This document shows positions 8,223-17,140 of a DNA stretch of 64,000 nucleotides, piece by piece. Below the pieces are notes generated by a model. The model did not search any database. It saw only the letters and a list, made by a program, of their open reading frames with translations, and was not told the DNA's origin. The stretch spans positions 62,001 to 126,000 of the forward strand of contig JASUTE010000003.1 of NCBI GenBank assembly GCA_030445745.1, written 5' to 3'. Origin of the DNA: Candidatus Cloacimonadota bacterium (GTDB taxonomy: Bacteria > Cloacimonadota > Cloacimonadia > Cloacimonadales > TCS61). How positions within the stretch are numbered: the first letter of the stretch is position 1; every line of letters starts with the position of its first letter. A program made the translations under genes and the position numbers.

Positions 8223-9542
8223 TTATGATCTATTCTTTTCACTTATTTTCATTTTGCCAATATCTATCCACTGAATCAATTTTATGTTGGAAGGACACAC
8301 ATAGGCACAACTACCACACTTAATACAGTCCATCACACCATATTTTTCTGTCATTTCCCAATCTTCGTAACGTACATTTTTGGCTATAAGGCTAGGTACC
8401 AAATTCATAGGACATACATCTACACAGCTCCCACAGCGAATACATGTATTTTCCTTTTGTCTGTGTGCTTGCTTTTTGTTGAACAAAAGTAATCCTGAAC
8501 TTCCTTTAGCTACAGGTGCTTCCAAGTTAGGAATTGCAAATCCCATCATAGGACCACCAGAAATCACTTTGCCGATATCTTCAGTGGTTCCGTTGCAAAA
8601 TTCCAAAAGCTCTTCAAATTTTGTTCCTATTCTGGTTTTCAAATTTTTGGGCACTTTCACAATGCTACCGCTAACAGTCACAATCCTCTCAACCAGGGGT
8701 TTTTTATAACGAACAGCTTCATAAACTGCGAAAGCTGTACCCACATTTTGTACTACTACATTCACATCCATGGGTAAACCACCCTTATTAGGAACTTTGC
8801 GCTTGGTTGCAGCATAAATAAGTTGTTTCTCGGCGCCTTGAGGGTATTTCAATTTGAGTCCAACTACCCGAATATTTTGCTCGGTTGCAGTTAATTCTTT
8901 CATTTTTTTAATAACATCTGGTTTGTTAGCTTCGATGCCGATAATACCATTTTGTGCATCTACAGTTTTCATAAGCAATTTTAGACCCCAGATTATCTCA
9001 TCGGCTTTTTCCAGCATTAATCTGTAGTCAGCAGTTAGGAAAGGCTCGCATTCCACGCCATTCAAAATAACTGTATCTATCGGTTTTTCGGTAGGTGGAG
9101 AAATTTTTACAAGGGTAGGAAAGCCTGCCCCACCCATTCCACAAATTCCAGCTTCAGAGATGCGATTTTTTATTTCATCAGCTGTTAATTCTAAAAAGTT
9201 ATCTTCTTCGTATAATTCTATCCAATCATCTTTACCATCTCCAGTTATTTCAATAGCCAGTGAAGTAATACCGGTAGGATGAGGAAAATCTGCTATTTTA
9301 GTGATCTTTCCAGAAATAGAAGCATGCATTGGAATAGAAACGAAGCCTCCCGGTTCAGCTATTTTCTGCCCAGTTTTAACTTCATCTCCAACCTTAACCA
9401 AAGGTTTGGCAGGTGCACCAATATGTTGCGAAAGAGGGATGACTACCTTCTTAGGAATAGGTAAATCTTCTATTGCTGCATCTTTCGAAAACTCTTTACT
9501 ATCATGAGGATGAACTCCTCCAGGAAAAGTCTTCAATCCCAT
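8223..9542 (-). CDS. rnfC: Rnf complex subunit RnfC, NADH/ferredoxin module
   Basis: A 439-residue peripheral subunit and first gene of the operon. It opens with the family mark LKTFPGGVHPHDSK. The flavin/NADH-binding region contains ICGMGGAGFPT near 150, and NGVECEPFLTADYRLM follows. Two 4Fe-4S sites lie near the C-terminus: CIRCGSCVDVCP and CIKCGSCAYVCP. GGGAG-type spacing upstream (AAGGGAGATTAT before the ATG) supports this start. RnfC is the site where NAD(H) meets the iron-sulfur chain. The upstream 226-base divergent region presumably carries the operon promoter; a small hairpin (stems 9568-9573 and 9579-9584) lies in its leader. Confidence 0.96.
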   Translation of the reverse strand: MGLKTFPGGVHPHDSKEFSKDAAIEDLPIPKKVVIPLSQHIGAPAKPLVKVGDEVKTGQKIAEPGGFVSIPMHASISGKITKIADFPHPTGITSLAIEITGDGKDDWIELYEEDNFLELTADEIKNRISEAGICGMGGAGFPTLVKISPPTEKPIDTVILNGVECEPFLTADYRLMLEKADEIIWGLKLLMKTVDAQNGIIGIEANKPDVIKKMKELTATEQNIRVVGLKLKYPQGAEKQLIYAATKRKVPNKGGLPMDVNVVVQNVGTAFAVYEAVRYKKPLVERIVTVSGSIVKVPKNLKTRIGTKFEELLEFCNGTTEDIGKVISGGPMMGFAIPNLEAPVAKGSSGLLLFNKKQAHRQKENTCIRCGSCVDVCPMNLVPSLIAKNVRYEDWEMTEKYGVMDCIKCGSCAYVCPSNIKLIQWIDIGKMKISEKNRS

Positions 9543-9768
9543 ATAATCTCCCTTGTTTTCTGTTTGCTGGGAACTTCTTTCCCAAAAATTTTAAACCACA
9601 ATTATAATTAATTATATTATATCAAGGATTTTTTTTGAGAACATTTTTTCAATTACAACCTTAGAAAATATTATGGACAAATACTGCTCCTGGAATTATG
9701 TGGTAAAAAAATGTGAAGAAGCATAGATTCTTACTTTAATTATTGAAATAAATATTTTTGGAGGGAGC
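9543..9768. promoter_or_regulatory. Divergent control region, rnfC / amidase
   Basis: This 226-base AT-rich region separates rnfC (leftward) from the amidase gene (rightward). It holds a palindromic TATAAT-like stretch near 9607-9625, which gives -10-like hexamers on both strands, a short hairpin at 9568-9584 within the rnf leader, and one copy of the ATGGACAAAT element (9673-9682). A GGAGG site at 9760-9764 serves the amidase. I could not place a convincing -35/-10 pair for either gene. Confidence 0.4.
9673..9682 (+). repeat. ATGGACAAAT element, copy 1
   Basis: AGAAAATATT followed by ATGGACAAAT lies upstream of the amidase gene. The same core with AGAAAA lead-in recurs upstream of the trehalose operon and mtaD. 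Confidence 0.45.
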
Positions 9769-10875
9769 TTGAAATATTGGGTCATTTTATTGTTGGTTTT
9801 GTTTTCTTTGTGCTTACAGGCAGATATAACTGTGGAATACAAAAGCGGCATGTCAGCTGAAATCATTAGAACTACGAAAATAGATAATCATGAATATTTT
9901 AATATTTATGAATTAAATAAAGCTTTCCACTCTCGTATTCAGGAAAATATTTTGGATAGTAGATTGAATCTTAATATCTATAACCAGCAGATAATTTTCC
10001 TCTTGGAATCTTCCTATTTGAAGCATCTTTCCCAAACCTATAATCTAGGAACTCCGATAATTATACAAAACAGAAAATATCTTATTCCAACCAGTTTTCT
10101 CACCCATATCTTGCCAATAATTTTCCCAGAGAAAATTGAAACTACAAAAAATAAGATTATCGCAACTGCCCCCGAAGATAATTCAATAAAGCGCATAGTT
10201 ATCGATCCCGGGCATGGTGGTAAAGACCCCGGTGCAATCGGTTATTCTAGTGTGTTCGAAAAAGATATAGTTCTGCAGATCACTAAAAAATTAGCTAACA
10301 TTTTAGAGGATAACCTTGATGTGGAAGTTTTAATGACCCGCGATTGCGATAAATTTGTCTCTTTGCAGGATAGAACTAAATATGCAAATGATCAACAAGC
10401 CAATCTTTTCATTTCTATTCATTGTAATGCTCATCGCTATTCCAAGGTAAATGGGGTTGAAGTTTTTTATCTTTCTACTGCTAAAACCGATGACGCTAGA
10501 GCTGTTGAAGCTTTAGAAAATGCAGTTGTTTACAAATATGAAGGTGGAAAAGAAGCAGTGAAACACTATGATGATCTTTCATTTATCTTAGCGGATATGG
10601 CGCAAAATGAACATTTGGAAGAAAGCTATAATTTAGCCATGAAATTACAGGCAAATTTGGTAGAAACCTCTCACTCCAAAAATCGGGGGGTGAAACAGGC
10701 TAATTTCTATGTTCTACGTGGTGCTTTTATGCCTTCGGTGCTTTTGGAACTTGGGTTCATGACCAATAAGCAGGAAGAGAAAATGCTAAAAAACCAAAAT
10801 TATCAGGAAAAATTAGCTTGGGCTATCTTCGAAGGTATCAAAGATTTCAAATATAAATATGACCAGATGCGATAA
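9769..10875 (+). CDS. Secreted N-acetylmuramoyl-L-alanine amidase (Amidase_3)
   Basis: A 368-residue murein hydrolase that cuts the amide bond between MurNAc and the stem peptide. The start is a TTG with a GGAGG site four bases upstream; it places a clean signal peptide at residues 1-17. Residues about 20-135 form a beta-rich N-terminal domain of the copper-amine-oxidase-like or AMIN type. The catalytic Amidase_3 domain covers about 143-365, with zinc ligands in IDPGHGGKDPGAIG, in the conserved ISIHCNAH block, and the catalytic Glu in VLLELGFMTN. The protein acts in the periplasm. It is a single plus-strand gene flanked by oppositely oriented operons. A decayed gene overlaps its 3' end on the other strand. 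Confidence 0.93.
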   Translation: MKYWVILLLVLFSLCLQADITVEYKSGMSAEIIRTTKIDNHEYFNIYELNKAFHSRIQENILDSRLNLNIYNQQIIFLLESSYLKHLSQTYNLGTPIIIQNRKYLIPTSFLTHILPIIFPEKIETTKNKIIATAPEDNSIKRIVIDPGHGGKDPGAIGYSSVFEKDIVLQITKKLANILEDNLDVEVLMTRDCDKFVSLQDRTKYANDQQANLFISIHCNAHRYSKVNGVEVFYLSTAKTDDARAVEALENAVVYKYEGGKEAVKHYDDLSFILADMAQNEHLEESYNLAMKLQANLVETSHSKNRGVKQANFYVLRGAFMPSVLLELGFMTNKQEEKMLKNQNYQEKLAWAIFEGIKDFKYKYDQMR

Positions 10876-11125
10876 AGATTTTCATAGCTTCTTTGGAATC
10901 GGTTAGCTTATAAGAATTGGTCTTATAGTTTTCGGTATTATTGTCAAAAAATAGTTCCTCGCTAAATTTTAAAAGTTGTAACCCCGCTTGTTATCGAAAT
11001 CACTTTACCTTGTTCAGTAATATCATCAAATATTTTAATCAAGTGCAACAACGAACAGGTGCTAATCCCTCTCTAGTAAATCAGTTCCTGGGAGCAATTT
11101 TTATCTTCTCAATCTTCTCTATCGC
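10847..11125 (-). pseudogene. Decayed small gene remnant
   Basis: Read leftward, this interval has protein-like stretches in two frames joined by apparent frameshifts and interrupted by stops. One frame gives a segment ending in LIKIFDDITEQGKVISITSG. After a shift, a second frame gives LLKFSEELFFDNNTENYKT followed by SYKLTDSKEAMKIFIASG, and stops at 10847-10849, inside the end of the amidase gene. Composition and codon choice look like neighbouring genes, while the plus strand shows only a short poor reading frame. I do not recognise the family. It could also reflect a sequencing error, but at least two stops plus a shift favour true decay. Confidence 0.45.
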
Positions 11126-11140
11126 AGTGCTAAGGCATTA

Positions 11141-13579
11141 TTAGGAACTTTCATCAGCCTGGCGCAGTAGTTCTTTGCGCACTATTCGGAAGCTGTGAGT
11201 AGCCTGCCTTTCGATCCCAAAAATACCCTGTAACACGTTAAAAATAGAAGCTCCGCTTACCTTCTTTAAAATAGTTAACTTTTCGCCGTCATATTGCAAT
11301 TCGTTAACTAAATCCTTCAGCTCTTTATGTTGAATCCTCCCTTTTCTCTCTCTTTGAAAAGGCCAAGAATCCGCCTGGTTAAATTGGTCAGTTTTTTGCT
11401 GCCAGTTTAGTTTGGAAAGATGAGAAATCTGCACCCGCTCTAACTGGTAGTAGTCCATAGAGCGCTCTTTTTTTGTTTGTAACTGTTTTATTCCTATAAA
11501 TTTAAGCTGAGATGGAAATATTATCTGGTCACGCACCTCTTGCAAAGCCAACCGCTGCTGCAAAGAAAAATCGAAATATTCCTTCTCCGATTCTACTCCA
11601 ATCGGCAAGGGTGGACCTAAACTGAGGCGAGGATGCGGATTATAACCCTGTGAATAGGAAAGTGGCAAGCCAGAAGTTTTTAATATTTTTTGGAACATAC
11701 GCAACATATCCAGATGAGCTACAAAACGTAATTTACCAAGTTTACTATAAAAAATGCGATAGTAATAGTTATCGTTTTGCAGCTGCGGTTGGCTTTGCTT
11801 AATTTCTGCAGGCGTAAAACCGGTTTGATAAACCGGTTTTACCTGTGCTGAGCAAATTCCGCAATTGCTGCAAGCAGCATTGCGGCAATCTGCCGTGGTT
11901 TTTCCCTGTTGAGCTTTTTGCCATTCAGAAAGCAGGAACTTTCTACTTATGCCCAGGTCTACTACTTCCCACGGCAGCTTGGCAGCAGTATTGAGCTGCT
12001 GCTGATATTTGCTCAGCACCAGCCCGCTGTTGCGGGCAGCCTGCAGCCATTTATGGTTATCAAAACATTCGTGCCAACCATCAAATTTAGCACCCAATTT
12101 ATAAGCTGCTGTAATTAACTTTCCCACTTCCTGTCCACCGCGTCCCAGCACACATTCCAACACAGAAGAATCTACTTCGTGATAGTTTAGTTTAACAAAT
12201 TTATACCTTTTTACACTGCTTTTTAAAAACAGGGCTTTTTCCAAAAGTTTCTCTTTAGCTTCCATCTTTGCCCATTGGAAGGGAGTAAACGGTTTTGGTA
12301 CAAAAGGCGAAATGGTAATATTTATCTTCAAACTTTTCTGCGATACCTGAATAAGTTTTTTCACTAGATCGATTATGGCTTCCACATCCTTCCAAGTTTC
12401 TCCTGGCAATCCTATCATAAAGTATAATTTCACCAGACGCCAACCATTTTTACGGGCAGTATTTACACCATCTATTATCTCTGCTTCACTTATGTTCTTG
12501 TTAATAATGTTCCTAAGCCTCTGACTGCCAGCTTCCGGGGCAATTGTTAGCCCCGTTTGCCGCAGCTCATTCATCAATTTGGTAATATCATCGTCCAAGC
12601 TATCTACGCGCAGTGATGGTAAAGAAAGTCGTGTTTTACGGTTTTCCAAACGGCCAAAAAGCTCTTGCAGCAAAGGTTTTATGCTGGTGTAGTCGCTAGA
12701 AGACAAGGAAGTAAGTGCGGCTTCTTCCCAACCATATCTATTAACCTCGTCCAGCAGTTCATCTACTATCTGTTTGGGATCTCGTTCACGTACAGGACGA
12801 TAAAACATGCCAGCATGACAAAATCGGCATCCGCGACTGCAACCACGCATTATTTCGGCTACAAATCTATCGTGTACAGGTTGCATCCAAGGAAGTAACT
12901 GCGGTTTATGTAAACTAGGTGAACTGCTAAACTCCATGTATTTACGTGCGTTTACCGATTGCTGGGAAAATTCAGGTACATAGCAGCCAGGTATTTGCGC
13001 TAATTTTCTCAATTTTTGCTTTCGTGTAGCCTGTTTGTTATTCTTCACAACCTCTTTTATTTCCAAAATAGCCACTTCTCCTTCACCTATCAGAAAAAGG
13101 TCGATAAAATCAGATAGAGGTTGTGGATTAGAAGCACAAGGTCCGCCAGCAATAATTAGAGGGTCTTGTTCATTACGCTCTTTTCTAAGTAAAGGAATTT
13201 GCGCCAAATCGAGCATATAGAGTACATTGGTATAGGTTAATTCGCTTTGCAGCGTAAAACCCAGCACATCAAAATCACGTAAGGCCAGATTACTTTCCCA
13301 ACCAAACAAGGGAAGTTTCTCCTGTTTCAGCAACTCGCCAAAATCGGGCCAGGGCGCATAACTACGGTCACAAACACAATCAGCTTCTTTGTTTAGAATC
13401 GAATAAAGAATTTTGATACCTAGATGCGAAAATCCCACTTCATAGGTATCGGGAAATGCTAAACAAAAATTTGTTGTTTCTGCTGTTGGTTCAGCACGAA
13501 CTGCGTTTATTTCCGAATTAATATATCTGGCTGGTTTCTCTACTGCAGCTAACAGATGGTCAAATTTAACTTTTTTCAC
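11141..13579 (-). CDS. Radical SAM protein fused to DUF2344 (TIGR03960/TIGR03936)
   Basis: An 812-residue fusion. Residues about 1-220 resemble the B12-binding-like domain placed before many radical SAM enzymes. The radical SAM core follows, with the cluster motif CSRGCRFC near residue 248. About residues 590-800 form the DUF2344 domain, with the typical RIFYSKLGKLRFVAHLDMLR and SQGYNPHPRLSLGPPLPIG. Cys residues around CRNAACSNCGIC before DUF2344 suggest a further metal site. The family is widespread in anaerobes and is thought to modify tRNA or ribosome-related substrates, but its reaction is not established. Translation starts at a GTG that overlaps the TAG stop of the RodZ-like gene by one base. 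It is the last gene of the dap operon. Confidence 0.9.
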   Translation of the reverse strand: MKKVKFDHLLAAVEKPARYINSEINAVRAEPTAETTNFCLAFPDTYEVGFSHLGIKILYSILNKEADCVCDRSYAPWPDFGELLKQEKLPLFGWESNLALRDFDVLGFTLQSELTYTNVLYMLDLAQIPLLRKERNEQDPLIIAGGPCASNPQPLSDFIDLFLIGEGEVAILEIKEVVKNNKQATRKQKLRKLAQIPGCYVPEFSQQSVNARKYMEFSSSPSLHKPQLLPWMQPVHDRFVAEIMRGCSRGCRFCHAGMFYRPVRERDPKQIVDELLDEVNRYGWEEAALTSLSSSDYTSIKPLLQELFGRLENRKTRLSLPSLRVDSLDDDITKLMNELRQTGLTIAPEAGSQRLRNIINKNISEAEIIDGVNTARKNGWRLVKLYFMIGLPGETWKDVEAIIDLVKKLIQVSQKSLKINITISPFVPKPFTPFQWAKMEAKEKLLEKALFLKSSVKRYKFVKLNYHEVDSSVLECVLGRGGQEVGKLITAAYKLGAKFDGWHECFDNHKWLQAARNSGLVLSKYQQQLNTAAKLPWEVVDLGISRKFLLSEWQKAQQGKTTADCRNAACSNCGICSAQVKPVYQTGFTPAEIKQSQPQLQNDNYYYRIFYSKLGKLRFVAHLDMLRMFQKILKTSGLPLSYSQGYNPHPRLSLGPPLPIGVESEKEYFDFSLQQRLALQEVRDQIIFPSQLKFIGIKQLQTKKERSMDYYQLERVQISHLSKLNWQQKTDQFNQADSWPFQRERKGRIQHKELKDLVNELQYDGEKLTILKKVSGASIFNVLQGIFGIERQATHSFRIVRKELLRQADESS

Positions 13580-14166
13580 TAATCTTTATAATTTAGGGGG
13601 CTATCTTCACCTTTGAATTCCAGATCATTCAAATAATCGATTGTATCTTGCAGTGTTTCTTCATTTTGTGCTGAAGCTTCATTTTGTGAATTAATTTTCG
13701 GCTGAATTTTCTTTTCCGTAGCTGGCTCAGTTGTTCTAAAGGGAGAACCCAATTTGCCATCTTTATACAAACGAACAGTTACCACAGCTAAAACTATAAT
13801 GAGGATTATAAGAATGAGAAAAGAAAAAAAATTCATAGGGATCAGCATCTTTTTGGACTTAACCGGCTTATATTTGGTGAAACGCGGAGTATTTTTTACT
13901 GGTTTATCAAATTCCTTTTGATATAATTGAATAATTTCATTAGGATCTTGTTTTAAAGCTCTGGCATAAGTAGAGAGTAAAGCTTTCGTATAACCTACCC
14001 CGCCCATAATGTCCCAATCGTTTTGCTCAATAGCAACTAGAAATTTCTTCTTCACACAAGTTTTCTCAGAAATTTCTTCCAAACTCATTCCCTGAGCTTC
14101 TCTTATAGCTTTAAGGTGATCTCCCACCTTTTTTTCTGCTTTAATTTCTTGTTTATCTTCATTCAT
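13579..14166 (-). CDS. RodZ-like HTH membrane protein
   Basis: A 195-residue protein with an N-terminal Cro/C1-type HTH of the RodZ kind (VGDHLKAIREAQGMSLEEISEKT, residues 14-36, then KKKFLVAIEQNDWDIMGGVGYTKALLSTYAR). It has a basic stretch, one membrane helix at about 110-133, and an acidic tail of about 60 residues. RodZ connects MreB filaments to the elongation machinery. This version lacks the usual beta-rich periplasmic DUF4115 domain, so it is a short form. It sits in a cell-wall context (dapB, dapF) and overlaps its neighbours by one and four bases. Some members of the family act as transcription factors, so the MreB role is an inference. Confidence 0.75.
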   Translation of the reverse strand: MNEDKQEIKAEKKVGDHLKAIREAQGMSLEEISEKTCVKKKFLVAIEQNDWDIMGGVGYTKALLSTYARALKQDPNEIIQLYQKEFDKPVKNTPRFTKYKPVKSKKMLIPMNFFSFLILIILIIVLAVVTVRLYKDGKLGSPFRTTEPATEKKIQPKINSQNEASAQNEETLQDTIDYLNDLEFKGEDSPLNYKD

Positions 14167-14495
14167 CTTTTCTCCAGAAAATCTACATTATTTATAAAAA
14201 CAAAAGTAAGACATATACCGGCAGCATCGTACACTAAGTCGGGCCAACTCCAGCTTTCTTTTTTTATATAGCGATCGTTGTATTCCTTGATTAACCCAAT
14301 ATTAATACTAAAAGCAGCAGCTGTTAAAGAACTTTGTTGTGAATTCTGTTCCAAAATATTTTTGCTGATGCCATAACTCCAATATGTTAAAACACTGCTG
14401 GCACCCAAATGCATTATTTTATCTCTTCCAAACCAGTTTGCGCTTACCGAGTTACAATAAATAATAAGCAGTAAAAAAAGTAAACCTTTTTTCAT
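14163..14495 (-). CDS. DUF2279 (YfiM-like) envelope protein
   Basis: A 110-residue protein with a signal peptide or N-terminal membrane segment (1-19). The remainder carries the DUF2279/YfiM pattern: GRDKIMHLGASSVLTYWSYG, an internal GLIKEYNDR, and WSWPDLVYDAAGI near the C-terminus. Members are envelope proteins of unknown function. The conserved His and Asp positions recall small membrane proteins of the VanZ type, but no activity is known. The gene is embedded in the dap-rodZ operon with ATGA overlaps at both ends. Confidence 0.75.
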   Translation of the reverse strand: MKKGLLFLLLIIYCNSVSANWFGRDKIMHLGASSVLTYWSYGISKNILEQNSQQSSLTAAAFSINIGLIKEYNDRYIKKESWSWPDLVYDAAGICLTFVFINNVDFLEKR

Positions 14496-15271
14496 TTCAA
14501 CAACTCACCTTTGAATACAAAATCCACTTTGCCAGCCAAGTAAATGCCGTCTTTTTGGTAGGAAACTTGAAGCTCTCCCCCTGGAACTTTCACCTTTACC
14601 CTATTTTGCAAAAATCCCTGGCTAATTCCTGAAAACACAGTTGCACAAGCGCCGGTACCGCATGCCAAAGTAGCACCACTGCCCCTTTCCCATATTTCTA
14701 ACTCTATTTCAGTTGGTGAAATTAGGCGAGCGAATTCTACATTGATACCTTCGGGATAATAGTCGTTGTATTCCATCTTTGCACCCAATTTTTTGGGTAT
14801 ATCTTTACTTAATTTTTCTACAAATACAGGAAAATGCAAATTACCCACATCCACTGGAAAGGCTGAAAAACCTTCTATAAGCAGTTTTTCCGCGCTGGCC
14901 AGTTTGGGTAACCCCAAGTTTATCTGCGTAATCAACACCGGCTCGGTTTGCGTAACTTCTGCTACTATCGCTTGTTTATTGGTGTTTATAGTAAACTTTT
15001 TTTTACCAGTTTTCCTATATAATATTGCAGCAATACTTCTTAAGGCAGAGCCACAAACTGCACTCTCGCCGCCATCTGCATTGAACATGCGCATACGAGC
15101 ATCATGGTTGGTATCGGGTAGTAGTAAAACAATACCATCTGCACCTACACCAAAATGTTGACGGCAAATATCACGTGCCAATTCGGTAAAATCTATTTTC
15201 GGCAGCGGTTCCTGCAAAAAATCAAAGTAGATATAATCATTACCCTGGGCATGCATTTTTATAAATTTCAT
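14492..15271 (-). CDS. dapF: Diaminopimelate epimerase
   Basis: A 259-residue cytosolic enzyme that converts LL-diaminopimelate to the meso form used for lysine and peptidoglycan. The two catalytic Cys regions are present: MRMFNADGGESAVCGSALR (Cys73) and SGATLACGTGACATV. The opening KMHAQGNDYIYFD is the normal substrate-binding segment. The first Cys motif reads CGSALR where most homologues have CGNGAR or CGNALR, so the residue after the Gly is Ser instead of Asn. The gene follows dapB with a three-base gap and overlaps the DUF2279 gene. Confidence 0.95.
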   Translation of the reverse strand: MKFIKMHAQGNDYIYFDFLQEPLPKIDFTELARDICRQHFGVGADGIVLLLPDTNHDARMRMFNADGGESAVCGSALRSIAAILYRKTGKKKFTINTNKQAIVAEVTQTEPVLITQINLGLPKLASAEKLLIEGFSAFPVDVGNLHFPVFVEKLSKDIPKKLGAKMEYNDYYPEGINVEFARLISPTEIELEIWERGSGATLACGTGACATVFSGISQGFLQNRVKVKVPGGELQVSYQKDGIYLAGKVDFVFKGELLK

Positions 15272-15274
15272 AAG

Positions 15275-16012
15275 CTATCCTAAAAGCTGTAAAAATACTT
15301 CAGTAAAATCGTAACAGCCTTGTTTGTCTTTAATCCAATGAGCTGCTTTCAAAGCGCCCAGTGCAAATCCCTGGCGGTTGCGGGCAGTGTGTTTCAGCTC
15401 GATGCTATCTGCCACAGAATCGTAGATTATGCTGTGTGTACCAGGAATATCGCCACCACGCAGGCTGGCAAAATGCAACTCATCTGCTTCTATCTTTCTC
15501 TGCACCCTGTCCAGCTGCAATTTCTTCTTTCTGGCTATATTTTCCAGCAAAATATTTCCCAGTTTTATGGCCGTGCCAGAGGGACTATCCTGCTTGCGAT
15601 TATGATGCATCTCATAACCCAAAACATCGTAGTTCTCTACTTCGTTCATCAGCTGGGCTGCTGCTTGGTTTATTTGGAAGAACAAGTTCATGCCAACCGA
15701 AAAATTGGAACCAAACACCAGACCAGTCCCAGCTTTTGTAACTATATTTTCAACTTCGGTAAGTTGCTCTTGCCAGCCAGTAGTTCCCACTACTATATTT
15801 TTACCCAGCTTGATAAGCTTTTCTATATTGGAAAATACTGCTGTAGGTGTAGAGAACTCAATACAGACCTCGGCATCTTTCAAATTTTCTGCGTTTATTT
15901 CATTGCCTAAATCTGGATCTATCTTTGCTACTACTTGGCAATTATTTTGCGAAGCCAGCTGTTCCAACAACTTCCCCATGCGGCCATATCCTATTAAAGC
16001 TATCTTTAGCAT
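15275..16012 (-). CDS. dapB: 4-Hydroxy-tetrahydrodipicolinate reductase
   Basis: A 245-residue NAD(P)H-dependent reductase of the lysine/DAP pathway. The Rossmann motif is ALIGYGRMGKLL (residues 5-16). The active-site block EMHHNRKQDSPSGTAIKLG contains the catalytic His-His and Lys, and SLRGGDIPGTHSI follows as in other members. It is the second gene of an operon that starts with the M20 peptidase and continues to dapF, with three-base gaps on each side. Confidence 0.95.
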   Translation of the reverse strand: MLKIALIGYGRMGKLLEQLASQNNCQVVAKIDPDLGNEINAENLKDAEVCIEFSTPTAVFSNIEKLIKLGKNIVVGTTGWQEQLTEVENIVTKAGTGLVFGSNFSVGMNLFFQINQAAAQLMNEVENYDVLGYEMHHNRKQDSPSGTAIKLGNILLENIARKKKLQLDRVQRKIEADELHFASLRGGDIPGTHSIIYDSVADSIELKHTARNRQGFALGALKAAHWIKDKQGCYDFTEVFLQLLG

Positions 16013-16015
16013 TTT

Positions 16016-17140
16016 TTAATCCTTAGCATATTCTTTTATAATTTCTTTCACCCACTCTTTCCCTTTTTTCAAGTCTTCTAAAAGAATGAACTCCTCTGTA
16101 GTGTGCACACTTCTCATACCGGTTCCGGCGATAACAGCTTTTATGCCATGCTCGTTGAAATTATTGGCATCGCTGCCACCACCACCAACAGAGGGTTTTA
16201 TATCTATTCCCAGCTTTTTGTTCACGCGCAGTGCTAATTTTACCATTTCTTCCTCTTCGGAAATGCGGAAAGAACGGTAACGCTGGCCTAACTCGACATC
16301 TACCGTAGGTTCAAAATTTTCTGTTTTATGCTTTTTTACTGTATCTTTGAAACTATCGATAATTTTCTGAGTTGTATTAGCTAACTTATCATCATCGTGG
16401 CTTCTCACCTCGGCTTTTATCTCTACTTTGTTGGGAACTATGTTGGTAGCAACACCGCCGGAAATAATTCCGATATTACAAGTTGTTTGCTCGTCTATTC
16501 TACCCTGAGGTGCAGCTAAAATAGCTTCAGCAGCTAAACGAATAGCGCTGATTCCCTTTTCGGGTGCCATGCCCGCATGAGCTTCTTTGCCGTGTACTGT
16601 TAATTTTATACTTTTTTCAGAAGGTGCGCCTATGGTAAGGTCGCCAATATAATGCGCATCTAAGGCATATCCAAATTTTGCATGCAATTTAGCATAATCG
16701 GCATAACGTGAGCCCAGCAAACCAATTTCTTCGGAAATAGTGAACAACAGCTCGATCGGTGGTAATTTCTCGCCACTTTGCTGCAACTCTTTTATGGCAC
16801 TTATCACCTGGGCTATGCCAGATTTATCATCTGCACCCAAAACTGTTGTACCATCACTGGTAATGCGATCTTCCTTTAGCTGGGGTTTTACTCCTGTACC
16901 AGGCACAACTGTGTCTAGATGCGAACAAAACAAAATAGGACTTTGGCAAGTATCACCATCAAAATAAGCATATAGATTGCCAATTTCTCCACCAGTTTTA
17001 CTATGAGCATCATCAAATTCTACTCTAGCCCCCATCTCTTCCAAATCTGTTTGCAGTTTCAAAGCTATCTGCTTTTCTTGTTTCGATTCACTATCAATCT
17101 TCACCAATTCCATAAAATAATCTACGATTGATTCTTGCAT
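16016..17140 (-). CDS. M20 family metallopeptidase, PepT-like
   Basis: I chose the ATG at 17140, giving 374 residues. An in-frame codon 69 bases upstream would add a charged stretch not seen in the family, and AAGAGG lies just before the chosen start. The dinuclear zinc site is complete: CSHLDTVVPG, LGADDKSG, SEEIGLLGS, the Asp in YALDAH, and the C-terminal VHTTEEF. The GKEAHAGMAPEKGISAI block marks the lid domain. Sequence and length fit the peptidase T-like group. Its position just before dapB and dapF raises the possibility that it removes an acyl group from a DAP intermediate, as DapE does, but that is only context. Confidence 0.85.
   Translation of the reverse strand: MQESIVDYFMELVKIDSESKQEKQIALKLQTDLEEMGARVEFDDAHSKTGGEIGNLYAYFDGDTCQSPILFCSHLDTVVPGTGVKPQLKEDRITSDGTTVLGADDKSGIAQVISAIKELQQSGEKLPPIELLFTISEEIGLLGSRYADYAKLHAKFGYALDAHYIGDLTIGAPSEKSIKLTVHGKEAHAGMAPEKGISAIRLAAEAILAAPQGRIDEQTTCNIGIISGGVATNIVPNKVEIKAEVRSHDDDKLANTTQKIIDSFKDTVKKHKTENFEPTVDVELGQRYRSFRISEEEEMVKLALRVNKKLGIDIKPSVGGGGSDANNFNEHGIKAVIAGTGMRSVHTTEEFILLEDLKKGKEWVKEIIKEYAKD

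Noticed and set aside
9568-9584. Hairpin in the rnf leader as a terminator or riboswitch
   Set aside because: The stem is only six base pairs, has no T-run on either strand and no conserved core known to me.
10941-11144. Plus-strand frame of 67 codons in the gap after the amidase gene
   Set aside because: It starts at TTG without a ribosome binding site, its product has no family look, and the minus strand gives better protein-like segments over the same DNA.
12255-12443. Minus-strand frame of 62 codons inside the radical SAM gene
   Set aside because: It is an alternative frame of a well-supported gene, without a ribosome site or protein motif.
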